A DNA stretch of 11,610 nt from Candidatus Aenigmatarchaeota archaeon (GCA_016177205.1 JACOVS010000049.1:1-11610); one strand, 5' to 3'; counted from the first letter of the stretch, positions 5,424 to 11,019 are shown. Numbers and translations: made by a program. The notes: generated by a model not told the origin, from the sequence alone.

Positions 5424-5831
5424 CAAAGATGCCGCCCGCTTATTTATTCTGCGGAATTTTTTGATTGTTTCATTTATTGCGAACCACAAGACCATTATTT
5501 CGGCCAGGGCGTGCAGGGGCAGTTTTAACCCGAAGAATAAAAACGTCCAGAGGCCGTTTAACAGTAGCTGCACACCGAACAAGAGCAGGGCTTCTTTGAT
5601 CTCCCCGTTTTTCCAGCCCTTGGACCATATCAAATAAGCCGAAACGCCCATCAGGCCGTATAAGATGATCCACACAGGCCCAAAAACCCAGCTTGGCGGC
5701 GTGAAGAACGGTTTGTTCAGCGTCGCGTACCATGTAGTAATATTGGGAAAAGTGGACAATGCGCCGATAAAGCCTACAGCCTGGCAAATCAGCACCGAAA
5801 GCGTGAGTTGTGCGATTTCCTTGGGTTTCAT
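5355..5831 (-). CDS. tspO: TspO/MBR family membrane protein
   Basis: The 158-residue product is full length for TspO, a five-helix membrane protein that binds porphyrins and related ligands and is linked to tetrapyrrole handling and stress signalling. Diagnostic motifs are WYATLNKPFFTPPSWVFGPVW (34-54), LYGLMGVSAYLIW (57-69), NGLWTFLFFGLK (92-103) and LLPYLVWTSFAVILN (137-151). The WVFGPVWxxLY and LPYxxWxxFAxxLN signatures, including the ligand-site Trp and Tyr/Trp positions, are intact. A TATA box at 5868-5875 on this strand predicts a short leader of about a dozen nt. It is not obviously part of an operon with its neighbours. Its real ligand in this organism is not visible from sequence. 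Confidence 0.94.
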   Translation of the reverse strand: MKPKEIAQLTLSVLICQAVGFIGALSTFPNITTWYATLNKPFFTPPSWVFGPVWIILYGLMGVSAYLIWSKGWKNGEIKEALLLFGVQLLLNGLWTFLFFGLKLPLHALAEIMVLWFAINETIKKFRRINKRAASLLLPYLVWTSFAVILNLAVVVLN

Positions 5832-5867
5832 GGTCTTGCCTGAAGATGACTTGTCAAACCGTCTTAA

Positions 5868-5875
5868 TATTTATA
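5868..5875 (-). promoter_or_regulatory. TATA box of tspO
   Basis: TATAAATA on the minus strand is centred about 40 nt before the tspO ATG, implying a short 5' leader. Confidence 0.5.
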
Positions 5876-5934
5876 CGCCCAGTAAATCGAAGTCTTAAAG
5901 CGGAAATTTTAACTACCCCGGCTAATAATATAGT

Positions 5935-6093
5935 ATGGCCACATTATCGGAAGCGGTCAGATACCTGAGGACGAGGAGGCTGCTTTCGCAGATAACCCAT
6001 TCACAGGCGTCCATGAGATACGGGCTTGAAATTTCCAAGAAGAACCAGCCGCAACCGGTTTCCCTGCCTAATTGGATGTTTGAAAAGTATTAA
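5935..6093 (+). CDS. Unknown 52-residue protein
   Basis: This was translated by hand: it begins MATLSEAVRYLRTRRLLSQI and ends NWMFEKY. The N-terminal half is a basic amphipathic helix, followed by a polar Q/P-rich stretch (KKNQPQPVSLP). TTTTAA at 5907-5912 is centred about 26 nt before the ATG, the same leaderless spacing seen for established genes here. The stop is followed 8 nt later by the tRNA-Pro promoter. The tail faintly recalls the K.NR..PxW segment of ribosomal eL39, but the rest of eL39 (its Arg-rich C-terminus) is absent, so I do not call it that. Size, start and spacing favour a real gene of unknown function. Confidence 0.5.
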   Translation: MATLSEAVRYLRTRRLLSQITHSQASMRYGLEISKKNQPQPVSLPNWMFEKY

Positions 6094-6100
6094 CACCTGC

Positions 6101-6109
6101 TTTTTAAAA
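6101..6109 (+). promoter_or_regulatory. TATA box of tRNA-Pro
   Basis: TTTTTAAAA is centred 28 nt before the first base of tRNA-Pro. Confidence 0.55.
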
Positions 6110-6132
6110 CTAGACGTATACCAGCATTTAAC

Positions 6133-6305
6133 GGGGTCGTGATGTAACCTGGTTTAGCATAGGAGCTTTGGGTAGCCCTTTTCCAAACTTTAAGAAAGTT
6201 TGATCAAAATAGGAAAAGCCCTAGGGAAAAAGAAAACTGGGGCGCTGGCGGAAACGCAAGGGCTAGAAAGAGCTTCATATGGGTGTTCAAATCACCCCGA
6301 TCCCA
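6133..6305 (+). tRNA. tRNA-Pro(TGG) with a 98-nt intron at 37/38
   Basis: The acceptor stem is GGGGTCG (6133-6139) with CGATCCC (6298-6304), one G-U. The discriminator is A6305 and no CCA is encoded. The D-stem is ATGT/GCAT. The anticodon stem is GGAGC (6162-6166) with GCTTC (6272-6276). The loop starts TTTGG with G37, giving anticodon TGG (6169-6171). The T-arm is GGGTG-TTCAAAT-CACCC (6281-6297). The intron occupies 6173-6270. Its borders fit a bulge-helix-bulge: 5' bulge GG|T, central helix TTTG/AGAA (three pairs and one mismatch), 3' bulge AG|A, inner helix AGCCC/GGGCT. Removing it leaves a normal 75-nt tRNA. Confidence 0.93.
6173..6270 (+). other. Canonical-position intron of tRNA-Pro
   Basis: The intron is 98 nt, with an inner helix AGCCC (6174-6178) / GGGCT (6260-6264). 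It has a perfect hairpin CAAACTTT/AAAGTTTG and a segment at 6212-6238 closely similar to two segments in the T-loop intron of tRNA-Tyr. No ORF or homing-endonuclease motif is visible. Confidence 0.85.
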
Positions 6306-6307
6306 CA

Positions 6308-6314
6308 CTTTTTA
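6308..6314 (+). promoter_or_regulatory. T-rich box: tRNA-Pro terminator and likely mgtE TATA box
   Basis: CTTTTTA begins two bases after the discriminator of tRNA-Pro, where an archaeal oligo-T terminator is expected. It is also centred 26 nt before the mgtE ATG at 6337, where its TATA box is expected. It may serve both. Confidence 0.4.
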
Positions 6315-6336
6315 TCCAGCAGAACTAATTATTCGT

Positions 6337-7332
6337 ATGCAGCCATACTTTGGCGTTGAGAAATACCCGCACAATTCCGCCGGAAGAAGGATGATAACCA
6401 ATGTGCCTGTTGCGAGGGTCGGTGAAACGATCCACGAAATCACGGCGCGGTTATCCAAGGAAAGCACGGATCTGGAAACAATAGATTACATCTATGTCGT
6501 GGACAGGCGGGAAAAACTCGTAGGCGTTTTCTCGGTAAAGCACCTTTTTTCAAGCCCAAAAAAAACACGGATAGAGCGCGTTATGAAAAGGAACCTTATA
6601 ACGGTTTCGCCGGAAATGGACCAAGAGAAAGTATCGGACATAGCGCTGAGGTATAAAATCAAGGACGTTCCCGTGGTGGAGACGGGAAAATTAGTGGGTG
6701 TTGTGCCCAACCACAAGATAATGTCCATACTTAACAGGTCCCTGCAGGAGGACATATTGCACTTCGCAGGCATACACAGATCGCACCTGGAGTTTGAAAA
6801 TACGCTTGAAGTCCCTTTTTACAAAAGCATCGAGAGCCGATTGCCGTGGCTGCTTGTGGGCCTGTTGGGCATAATGGCAACGGCCGTATTCATCAACTCT
6901 TTGGAGAAAACCCTTGAAAGGCACCTTATACTGGTTTTTTTCCTGCCTACAATAGTTTACATGAGCGACGCCATAGGGACGCAATTGCAGACCTTGCTGG
7001 TGCGCGATATAGCCATTCTGGGTAAAAATCTGAAAGTCGGGCGCTACTTTTTGAGGCAGATCGCGGTTTCCACGGCAATAAGCTTGATCTCTGCTGTGAT
7101 GGTGTTCGCGGCGGTTTCAATTTTTTGGGCACAGCAGTTCGTAGGCTTCGTCATCGCCGTTTCCATGCTGGCGTCGTTCACGTTTTCCGCATTTACTTCG
7201 TTGGCCGTTGTGTACATGCTGTATAAGATGGGCGCGGACCCTGCGATAGGAAGCGGGCCCATAGCGACCGTAGTCTCGGATGTGATGACTATTTTGATCT
7301 ATTTTGCGGTTGCAGCGGCCATGTTGGGCTAA
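6337..7332 (+). CDS. mgtE: MgtE-type magnesium transporter, short form
   Basis: The 331-residue protein has two CBS domains (about residues 20-80 and 83-140) and a five-helix MgtE membrane domain (about 168-330). MgtE is a Mg2+ channel gated by Mg2+ binding to its cytosolic part. The membrane signature is present: FFLPTIVYMSDAIGTQLQTLLVRDIA, then GADPAIGSGPIATVVSDV (299-316), where Asp301 matches the pore Mg-binding Asp. Bacterial MgtE proteins are about 450 residues with an extra N-terminal helical domain of about 130; that domain is absent here, so gating must rely on the CBS pair. The frame is open back to a GTG at 6283, but that start lies inside the tRNA-Pro T-arm. ATG 6337, giving MQPYFGVEKY, is 26 nt after a TATA-like box and is preferred. 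Confidence 0.88.
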   Translation: MQPYFGVEKYPHNSAGRRMITNVPVARVGETIHEITARLSKESTDLETIDYIYVVDRREKLVGVFSVKHLFSSPKKTRIERVMKRNLITVSPEMDQEKVSDIALRYKIKDVPVVETGKLVGVVPNHKIMSILNRSLQEDILHFAGIHRSHLEFENTLEVPFYKSIESRLPWLLVGLLGIMATAVFINSLEKTLERHLILVFFLPTIVYMSDAIGTQLQTLLVRDIAILGKNLKVGRYFLRQIAVSTAISLISAVMVFAAVSIFWAQQFVGFVIAVSMLASFTFSAFTSLAVVYMLYKMGADPAIGSGPIATVVSDVMTILIYFAVAAAMLG

Positions 7333-7339
7333 CTAAAAC

Positions 7340-7345
7340 TTATAT
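7340..7345 (+). promoter_or_regulatory. TATA box of the 485-residue membrane protein gene
   Basis: TTATAT, preceded by AAAAC, is centred 29-30 nt before the GTG start at 7372. Confidence 0.5.
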
Positions 7346-7371
7346 GGCACAAAAAAGAAGAAATTATAGGT

Positions 7372-8829
7372 GTGTCCGTGACAGCAAACAAGGCATTAAT
7401 TTTAACGCTTTTCGCCTCTGTAATTGTCGTATCCTCTTTTGCAGCAGCGCAGGGCGTTGACGTGAGCGTCACCCCTTCGCAGGCTGAGGGTTACAGCGGG
7501 TCTTTGACAAAATACGCTGTCACGATAAAAAACCTGCAAGGCAAGGCCGATCATTTTTTGCTTTCCTACTCCGGAACATTTTCTTCCTGGTTAACGCTCG
7601 ATAAGAGCAGCATGGTAATACCTGCGGGCGGCGAAGAGACCGTTTACCTTTCGGTGAACGCGCCTGTGAGCATAAACCCTTCCGTTTACCGTTACGTTGT
7701 GCGGGCAGACTCGGCTGACAATGCGGGCGTATCGGGAAGCGACGAATTCTTTTTCGCGGTCTATTCCAGATATCCTCTGGTGATAAAGGATTTCAGGCTT
7801 GATGCGGCTGGTTACAATCCAGGATCAGACGTAAACGCGGTTATCAGGGTAGCGAACCTTGCTGTAACAGACCTTGAGGGCTTTTCGCTGGATTTAACGA
7901 TAACAGACCCGGTCAACAGGCAGACAGGGCTGACGATACCGGTGGGCGCCAGAGGGCTCGAGGAAAAGGTCATACAAAAAACCATCACGCTCGACAAGCA
8001 GGCGGTCGCGGGCGATTACAAGGCTTCTGCCCGGCTGCGGGCGCAGACCGGCGAACAGATATCGCAAAACCAGACAAAATTTGTAGTAAACAGTTTCTAT
8101 AACGTTTTGCAAACAAAGGAAGAGCAGAAGACACCGTCCGGTAAAATTGTAACTATAAAACTTTCAAACGAAGGCAACCTGGCCGGGCGTAACATAACCG
8201 TGCGCGAAGATCTTTCCAGCGTTGTTTCGTGGTTAGCTTCGCCGGACACGGAACCATCGTATACAAGATCTTCGGGCGGCGACATCGCTTATTTCTGGAC
8301 TGTCGGCGAGTTACCGCCGGGCCAGGCCGTAACTTTCGTTTACAGGGTTTCTTATCTGCCCGCTTATGTAATACTGGCATTTCTAGTTGTCGGCTCAATA
8401 ATTTTCTTCGCCCAGATGCAAAAACCGAGGATAATCAAGCGCATCCTGCATTCGGGCCCGGCCATGATAGGCAAGGAGTTTACCGTAACCATCGGGATAA
8501 AGAACTCATCGCGCCACACCCTAAAGTCGACAATGATCCGTGACCTGATACCTCCGGTAATGCGGCTGGTGCCGCAGCATGAAACATTGAAACCGTTAGT
8601 CAAGAAGACTGCGGTCGGCACAGAGATGATATGGAAGATAGGCGATTTCAAACCGCAGGAGGAAAGGATCATAACTTATAAATTGTCGCCTGTGATGGGC
8701 GTTCTGGGAACGGTTTCGCTTCCAAGGGCGTACCTTCGTTACAAGGACGCTGACGAGAACCCTGTAAAAATAGACTCAAATTACGCGGAATTGGGCGAGG
8801 TTGTGAGGGAAAGGCGAAACGAAGAGTAG
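7372..8829 (+). CDS. Membrane-anchored protein with beta-domains on both sides of the membrane
   Basis: The 485-residue product starts with GTG, supported by a TATA box about 30 nt upstream; a second GTG at 7378 is possible. Residues 7-26 form a signal peptide ending FAAAQG. Residues 28-135 look like a NEW3/DUF11-type immunoglobulin-like domain (DVSVTPSQAEGYSGSLTKYAVTIKN, then a WLTL and IPAGGEETVYLSV pattern). A second and third domain follow (about 137-240 and 245-328; the third contains GNLAGRNITVREDLS and ELPPGQAVTFVYRV). A single membrane helix spans about 330-347 and is followed by basic QKPRIIKR, which predicts the C-terminus is inside. Residues 350-485 form another DUF11-like domain (GKEFTVTIGIKNSSRHTLKSTMIRDLIPP). 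The role is unknown; surface or cell-envelope structure is likely for the outer part. A beta-domain of this type in the cytosol is unusual. Confidence 0.75.
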   Translation: MSVTANKALILTLFASVIVVSSFAAAQGVDVSVTPSQAEGYSGSLTKYAVTIKNLQGKADHFLLSYSGTFSSWLTLDKSSMVIPAGGEETVYLSVNAPVSINPSVYRYVVRADSADNAGVSGSDEFFFAVYSRYPLVIKDFRLDAAGYNPGSDVNAVIRVANLAVTDLEGFSLDLTITDPVNRQTGLTIPVGARGLEEKVIQKTITLDKQAVAGDYKASARLRAQTGEQISQNQTKFVVNSFYNVLQTKEEQKTPSGKIVTIKLSNEGNLAGRNITVREDLSSVVSWLASPDTEPSYTRSSGGDIAYFWTVGELPPGQAVTFVYRVSYLPAYVILAFLVVGSIIFFAQMQKPRIIKRILHSGPAMIGKEFTVTIGIKNSSRHTLKSTMIRDLIPPVMRLVPQHETLKPLVKKTAVGTEMIWKIGDFKPQEERIITYKLSPVMGVLGTVSLPRAYLRYKDADENPVKIDSNYAELGEVVRERRNEE

Positions 8830-8833
8830 AAAC

Positions 8834-8841
8834 TTTAAATA
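8834..8841 (+). promoter_or_regulatory. TATA box of the 151-residue gene
   Basis: TTTAAATA is centred about 26 nt before the ATG at 8863, so a leaderless mRNA is likely. It begins 4 nt after the stop of the upstream gene. Confidence 0.6.
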
Positions 8842-8862
8842 ACTGGCTACTGATCGGTAACT

Positions 8863-9318
8863 ATGCTGCTTCATGTCCTTGGTTATGACCAGAGGGCCAA
8901 CAGATTCCGCACAATCGCTGTTTATGAAAGAAATGGGCAAGCAGTTTCGCTCGTAGAAGGCGGCCGCGCAGGAAAGCTCTGGACGCCTGACCAGATAGCC
9001 TATGTATGGCGCGGAAAAATCATGCCGGCTGGAGAACGCGCCAACGGCCAGGACGGCGATGCGATGAAACAGCGGCTTTTGGATATTCCTGAAGAGGCCG
9101 ACGGTATTTTGGTTTACTACTCTGAAACCGTCGAACCGTCCCCTGACATGATTCCCAGGCACCGGGCCATAGAAGGCCGGGGAATGGTAAGGGCTTTAGC
9201 CGGCGTAGGACGATTTACCAACTGGAAAAAGGTTAACAACGATCAAAAACTGGCTACTGTTACGTGTCCCTATAGATTTGTTAGAGACGGCCAGAAGGGG
9301 CTTTACTTCCCGAGATAG
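8863..9318 (+). CDS. Unknown 151-residue soluble protein
   Basis: The product begins MLLHVLGYDQRANRFRTIAVYERNG and has no signal peptide or membrane segment. It has alternating beta-strand-like stretches (AVYERNGQAVSLVEGG, ILVYYSETVE) and a basic C-terminal part with one cysteine (ATVTCPYRFVRDGQKGLYFPR). I recognise no family and no catalytic motif. The start is supported by a TATA box at the leaderless spacing. Codon use looks like that of its neighbours, so nothing suggests recent transfer. Its stop at 9318 directly abuts the stop of the convergent ogg gene with no spacer. It is probably a real but lineage-specific protein. Confidence 0.6.
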   Translation: MLLHVLGYDQRANRFRTIAVYERNGQAVSLVEGGRAGKLWTPDQIAYVWRGKIMPAGERANGQDGDAMKQRLLDIPEEADGILVYYSETVEPSPDMIPRHRAIEGRGMVRALAGVGRFTNWKKVNNDQKLATVTCPYRFVRDGQKGLYFPR

Positions 9319-9951
9319 TTATTTAAAAACAGATCCAGTTTCCTTGCTCCATAGCAGCAGGTCTAACTCCTCCATCGGGATGCCGACAACCTTTGAGAAC
9401 GTTTTCATCTTCGCTTCTATTTCCATATATTTTTTATCGGTCAGCTGCTGCGGAACTTCGCCGATAACGCCAAACTCCTCCAAGTTTTTCAGTATGTGGA
9501 CATCGAGTATTGCGAAACTCTTTCCCAACCCTATGTTCCTGAGGAAATGCGACGCTTCCTTGCGGCCGAGGCCTTTGACATTTTTCACCAGCCATTCCCG
9601 TGCGCCCGCGGGCGACAGGAATTTCCTGAAGAATTCGGTAAAATCGACATTCCGGTTTGCAAATCGCTCGCGCGCCCCTACGATATAACCCGATTTTTCG
9701 TTCGGAAAGCTTATTTCATCCATGTACTTTTTAATGTCGCCGGCGCTTCCGTTAAACAACAAGCCGTTGCCCGCAAGCTGTTTTATTATCCTGTCGCATT
9801 TTATCGCAGAGGAACGCGGCGTGCACAGGCAGAAACACAACTCAAGGAAGATTTTTTCGCTGCTTTTTCCGTTTTCCCCGAATTCTTCCAGCCGTTTTTT
9901 TATCTCATTTTCTTTCGCAGCATACAAGCTTTTCAGCTTTCCAAGGCCCAT
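9319..9951 (-). CDS. ogg: 8-oxoguanine DNA glycosylase/AP lyase, archaeal type 2 (Ogg2)
   Basis: The 210-residue enzyme removes 8-oxoguanine from DNA and nicks the resulting abasic site (base-excision repair). The helix-hairpin-helix and catalytic region VKGLGRKEASHFLRNIG (125-141) holds the nucleophile Lys131. The following AILDVHILKNL supplies the catalytic Asp150. These match the GxGxKEASHFLRN...LDxHIL pattern of archaeal Ogg2 enzymes such as the one from Methanocaldococcus jannaschii. The protein ends in lysine (TGSVFK), a position implicated in 8-oxoguanine recognition in that family, and its length is within a few residues of it. It lacks the larger N-terminal domain of Ogg1. The ATG at 9951 lies 24-31 nt after a palindromic TTATATAA box, so the mRNA is probably leaderless. 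Confidence 0.92.
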   Translation of the reverse strand: MGLGKLKSLYAAKENEIKKRLEEFGENGKSSEKIFLELCFCLCTPRSSAIKCDRIIKQLAGNGLLFNGSAGDIKKYMDEISFPNEKSGYIVGARERFANRNVDFTEFFRKFLSPAGAREWLVKNVKGLGRKEASHFLRNIGLGKSFAILDVHILKNLEEFGVIGEVPQQLTDKKYMEIEAKMKTFSKVVGIPMEELDLLLWSKETGSVFK

Positions 9952-9974
9952 GATATAAATCGGTTGAAAACAAG

Positions 9975-9982
9975 TTATATAA
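9975..9982. promoter_or_regulatory. Palindromic TATA box shared by ogg and tRNA-Tyr
   Basis: TTATATAA reads the same on both strands. Its centre is 27-28 nt from the ogg ATG (minus strand) and 30-31 nt from the first base of tRNA-Tyr (plus strand). Both distances suit archaeal TATA-directed initiation. No other A/T box lies in the 57-nt gap. Confidence 0.55.
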
Positions 9983-10046
9983 GCTGATCGGGCAAATAGA
10001 ATTTAGTTCCCCCGGTAGCTCAATCCGGTAGAGTATTCGGCTGTAG

Positions 10047-10091
10047 TTTGGCACCGTGCAAGTCGTGCCAAGATTTGGCAGTTGCTCAGAA
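10047..10091 (+). other. First intron of tRNA-Tyr, canonical 37/38 position
   Basis: The intron is 45 nt. The 5' bulge is AG|T and the 3' bulge AA|A. The central helix is CTGT/TCAG (three pairs and one U-U), with the anticodon stem as outer helix. The intron contains a perfect 7-bp hairpin, TTGGCAC (10048-10054) with GTGCCAA (10065-10071). Confidence 0.85.
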
Positions 10092-10113
10092 ACCGAAGTG
10101 TTGGGCGTTCAAA

Positions 10114-10222
10114 TAAGCCTTTCTTTTTAAAAAAAGAAAGCCTTAAGGGAAAGAAAAAGCTTTGGAAAGCCTTAAGGGAAAAGAAAACCTTCGGCCTTCA
10201 GTAAAAGAAAAGGTTTGGAAAC
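10114..10222 (+). other. Second intron of tRNA-Tyr, in the T-loop (59/60)
   Basis: The intron is 109 nt. The 5' bulge is AA|T and the 3' bulge AC|T. The central helix is TTCA/GGAA (three pairs and one A-G), and the T-stem is the outer helix. The inner helix is AAGCCTTT (10115-10122) with AAAGGTTT (10209-10216), including one G-U. It contains a 10-bp hairpin (CTTTCTTTTT/AAAAAGAAAG) that competes with part of the inner helix, and two copies of an A/G-rich module. No ORF is present. Confidence 0.85.
10135..10188 (+). repeat. Direct repeat inside the tRNA-Tyr T-loop intron
   Basis: GAAAGCCTTAAGGGAAA occurs twice, at about 10136-10152 and 10165-10181, each with the perfect palindrome CCTTAAGG at its core and followed by GAAAA. 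A closely related segment with core CCCTAGGG is in the tRNA-Pro intron at 6212-6238. Confidence 0.8.
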
Positions 10223-10243
10223 TCGCCCCCGGGGGATATTTTT

Positions 10244-10331
10244 GTTTCATAGAAAATCTATGATTTTCTATGCACGACACAGGAAATCGTCAGATTTCCG
10301 TGCACGAAAAACTTCGGTTTTTCGTTGAAAC
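10244..10331. repeat. Second hairpin cluster, downstream of tRNA-Tyr
   Basis: The closing stem is GTTTCA (10244-10249) with TGAAAC (10326-10331). Inside it lie three hairpins. The first is CATAGAAAATC (10248-10258) with 10262-10272, loop TAT. The second is GGAAATC (10282-10288) with GATTTCC (10293-10299), loop GTCA, with an outer GCAC/GTGC pair. The third is CGAAAAAC (10305-10312) with GTTTTTCG (10317-10324) on a TTCG tetraloop. All stems are perfect. The second hairpin resembles the GAAAATC-GGCA-GATTTTC hairpin of the cluster at 4066-4188. The region may be a structured RNA transcribed past tRNA-Tyr, or a palindromic repeat. It has no ORF. The first stem shares two bases with the closing stem, so both cannot be fully formed together. 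Confidence 0.7.
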
Positions 10332-10365
10332 CCAAGGTTTTCGTTGTTGCGGCCTGCGCACAGCC

Positions 10366-10371
10366 TTAAAT
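10366..10371 (+). promoter_or_regulatory. TATA box of the 201-residue gene
   Basis: TTAAAT, preceded by GCC, is centred about 26 nt before the ATG at 10394; a leaderless mRNA is likely. Confidence 0.5.
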
Positions 10372-10393
10372 CTCTTTTTTTACAAAACTGAAT

Positions 10394-10999
10394 ATGCCAA
10401 CCGTGCCAGGCCACGTGGATATAACAGGGCATAGGCCCATCCCCTGCGTCTACAGCTACCAGCAGGCCCTTTACGACGTTTTGGCCGCTGTCCCGACCGA
10501 CCAAAGGACGTGCCGTCTAGGCGAGTTGCCGGAGGATATTATCAAACGTGATCAGGTTATTAAAGGGTGGCATCTACACAACATTGATGTTACATACCAG
10601 GGAGCGCGCCAAAAATTACTCTTTAACTTTTACACCGGCGAGAATTGTGCAGTAGATACCGACAATATGAGCGTTGTTAGAATAACCAGGCCCGGCAGCC
10701 CGGAGCGTGAGGATGTGACCTTGCCAGAGGCCAAAAAACAAAGGGTTGGAGTGGCGTACTTTAACAGGGCATTTATAGCCCGTGAATTGGCGCGTCTTAA
10801 AGAAAGAGGGCTTTATGCATTTCCAAGTGAGCGTTTGATAAGGTTTGAGTACAGGGTTTTGGCTGAGAATTTCCCTGACGATCCCAATTTCAGGCACCTG
10901 TCATTCCCAAAAGACATCTTCCATGACGGAATTTTCGCCAGGCCCGGCTTTGAAACGTTCAACACGCTAGGGTTCCTTGTGGATTTGGACCCGGCTTAA
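10394..10999 (+). CDS. Unknown 201-residue soluble protein
   Basis: The product begins MPTVPGHVDITGHRPIPCVYSY. It has no signal peptide or membrane helix. The first 60 residues are mixed helical (QQALYDVLAAVPTDQRTCRLGELPEDIIK). They are followed by a beta-rich middle (NIDVTYQGARQKLLFNFYTG) and a basic helical region (NRAFIARELARLKERG). The C-terminus is aromatic-rich (FHDGIFARPGFETFNTLGFLVDLDP). I recognise no family or catalytic motif. The start is supported by a TATA box at leaderless spacing. It is followed 20 nt later by the thioredoxin-fold gene in the same direction, which also has its own A/T box, so co-transcription is uncertain. Confidence 0.6.
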   Translation: MPTVPGHVDITGHRPIPCVYSYQQALYDVLAAVPTDQRTCRLGELPEDIIKRDQVIKGWHLHNIDVTYQGARQKLLFNFYTGENCAVDTDNMSVVRITRPGSPEREDVTLPEAKKQRVGVAYFNRAFIARELARLKERGLYAFPSERLIRFEYRVLAENFPDDPNFRHLSFPKDIFHDGIFARPGFETFNTLGFLVDLDPA

Positions 11000-11019
11000 C
11001 ATTTTAATACCGAAGGCGA

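Larger units (their letters stand above)
10009..10236 (+). tRNA. tRNA-Tyr(GTA) with two introns (37/38 and T-loop 59/60)
   Basis: The acceptor stem CCCCCGG (10009-10015) pairs perfectly with CCGGGGG (10229-10235). The C1-G72 pair is the archaeal tRNA-Tyr identity pair; the discriminator is A10236 and no CCA is encoded. The D-stem is GCTC/GAGT. The anticodon stem is TTCGG (10036-10040) with CCGAA (10093-10097). The loop is C-T-GTA-G...A, with anticodon GTA at 10043-10045. The variable loop is GTGTT. The T-stem GGGCG (10103-10107) pairs with CGCCC (10224-10228), but the T-loop is interrupted after TTCAAA. Removing 10047-10091 (45 nt) and 10114-10222 (109 nt) gives a normal 74-nt tRNA-Tyr. Both junctions fit bulge-helix-bulge motifs. 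Confidence 0.93.

Noticed and set aside
5935..6093. Ribosomal protein eL39
   Set aside because: Only a short KKNQ...P.W stretch is similar; the defining Arg-rich C-terminus of eL39 is missing.
6283..6336. GTG start of mgtE at 6283
   Set aside because: It lies inside the T-arm of tRNA-Pro, and the encoded residues before MQPYFG are just translated tRNA.
9496..9987. 163-codon plus-strand ORF opposite ogg
   Set aside because: It is antisense to conserved ogg sequence and runs through its promoter, with no domain pattern.
10114..10222. Separate small gene or terminator within the tRNA-Tyr region
   Set aside because: The acceptor and T-stem halves on either side pair perfectly and the borders fit a splice motif, so an intron explains it better.
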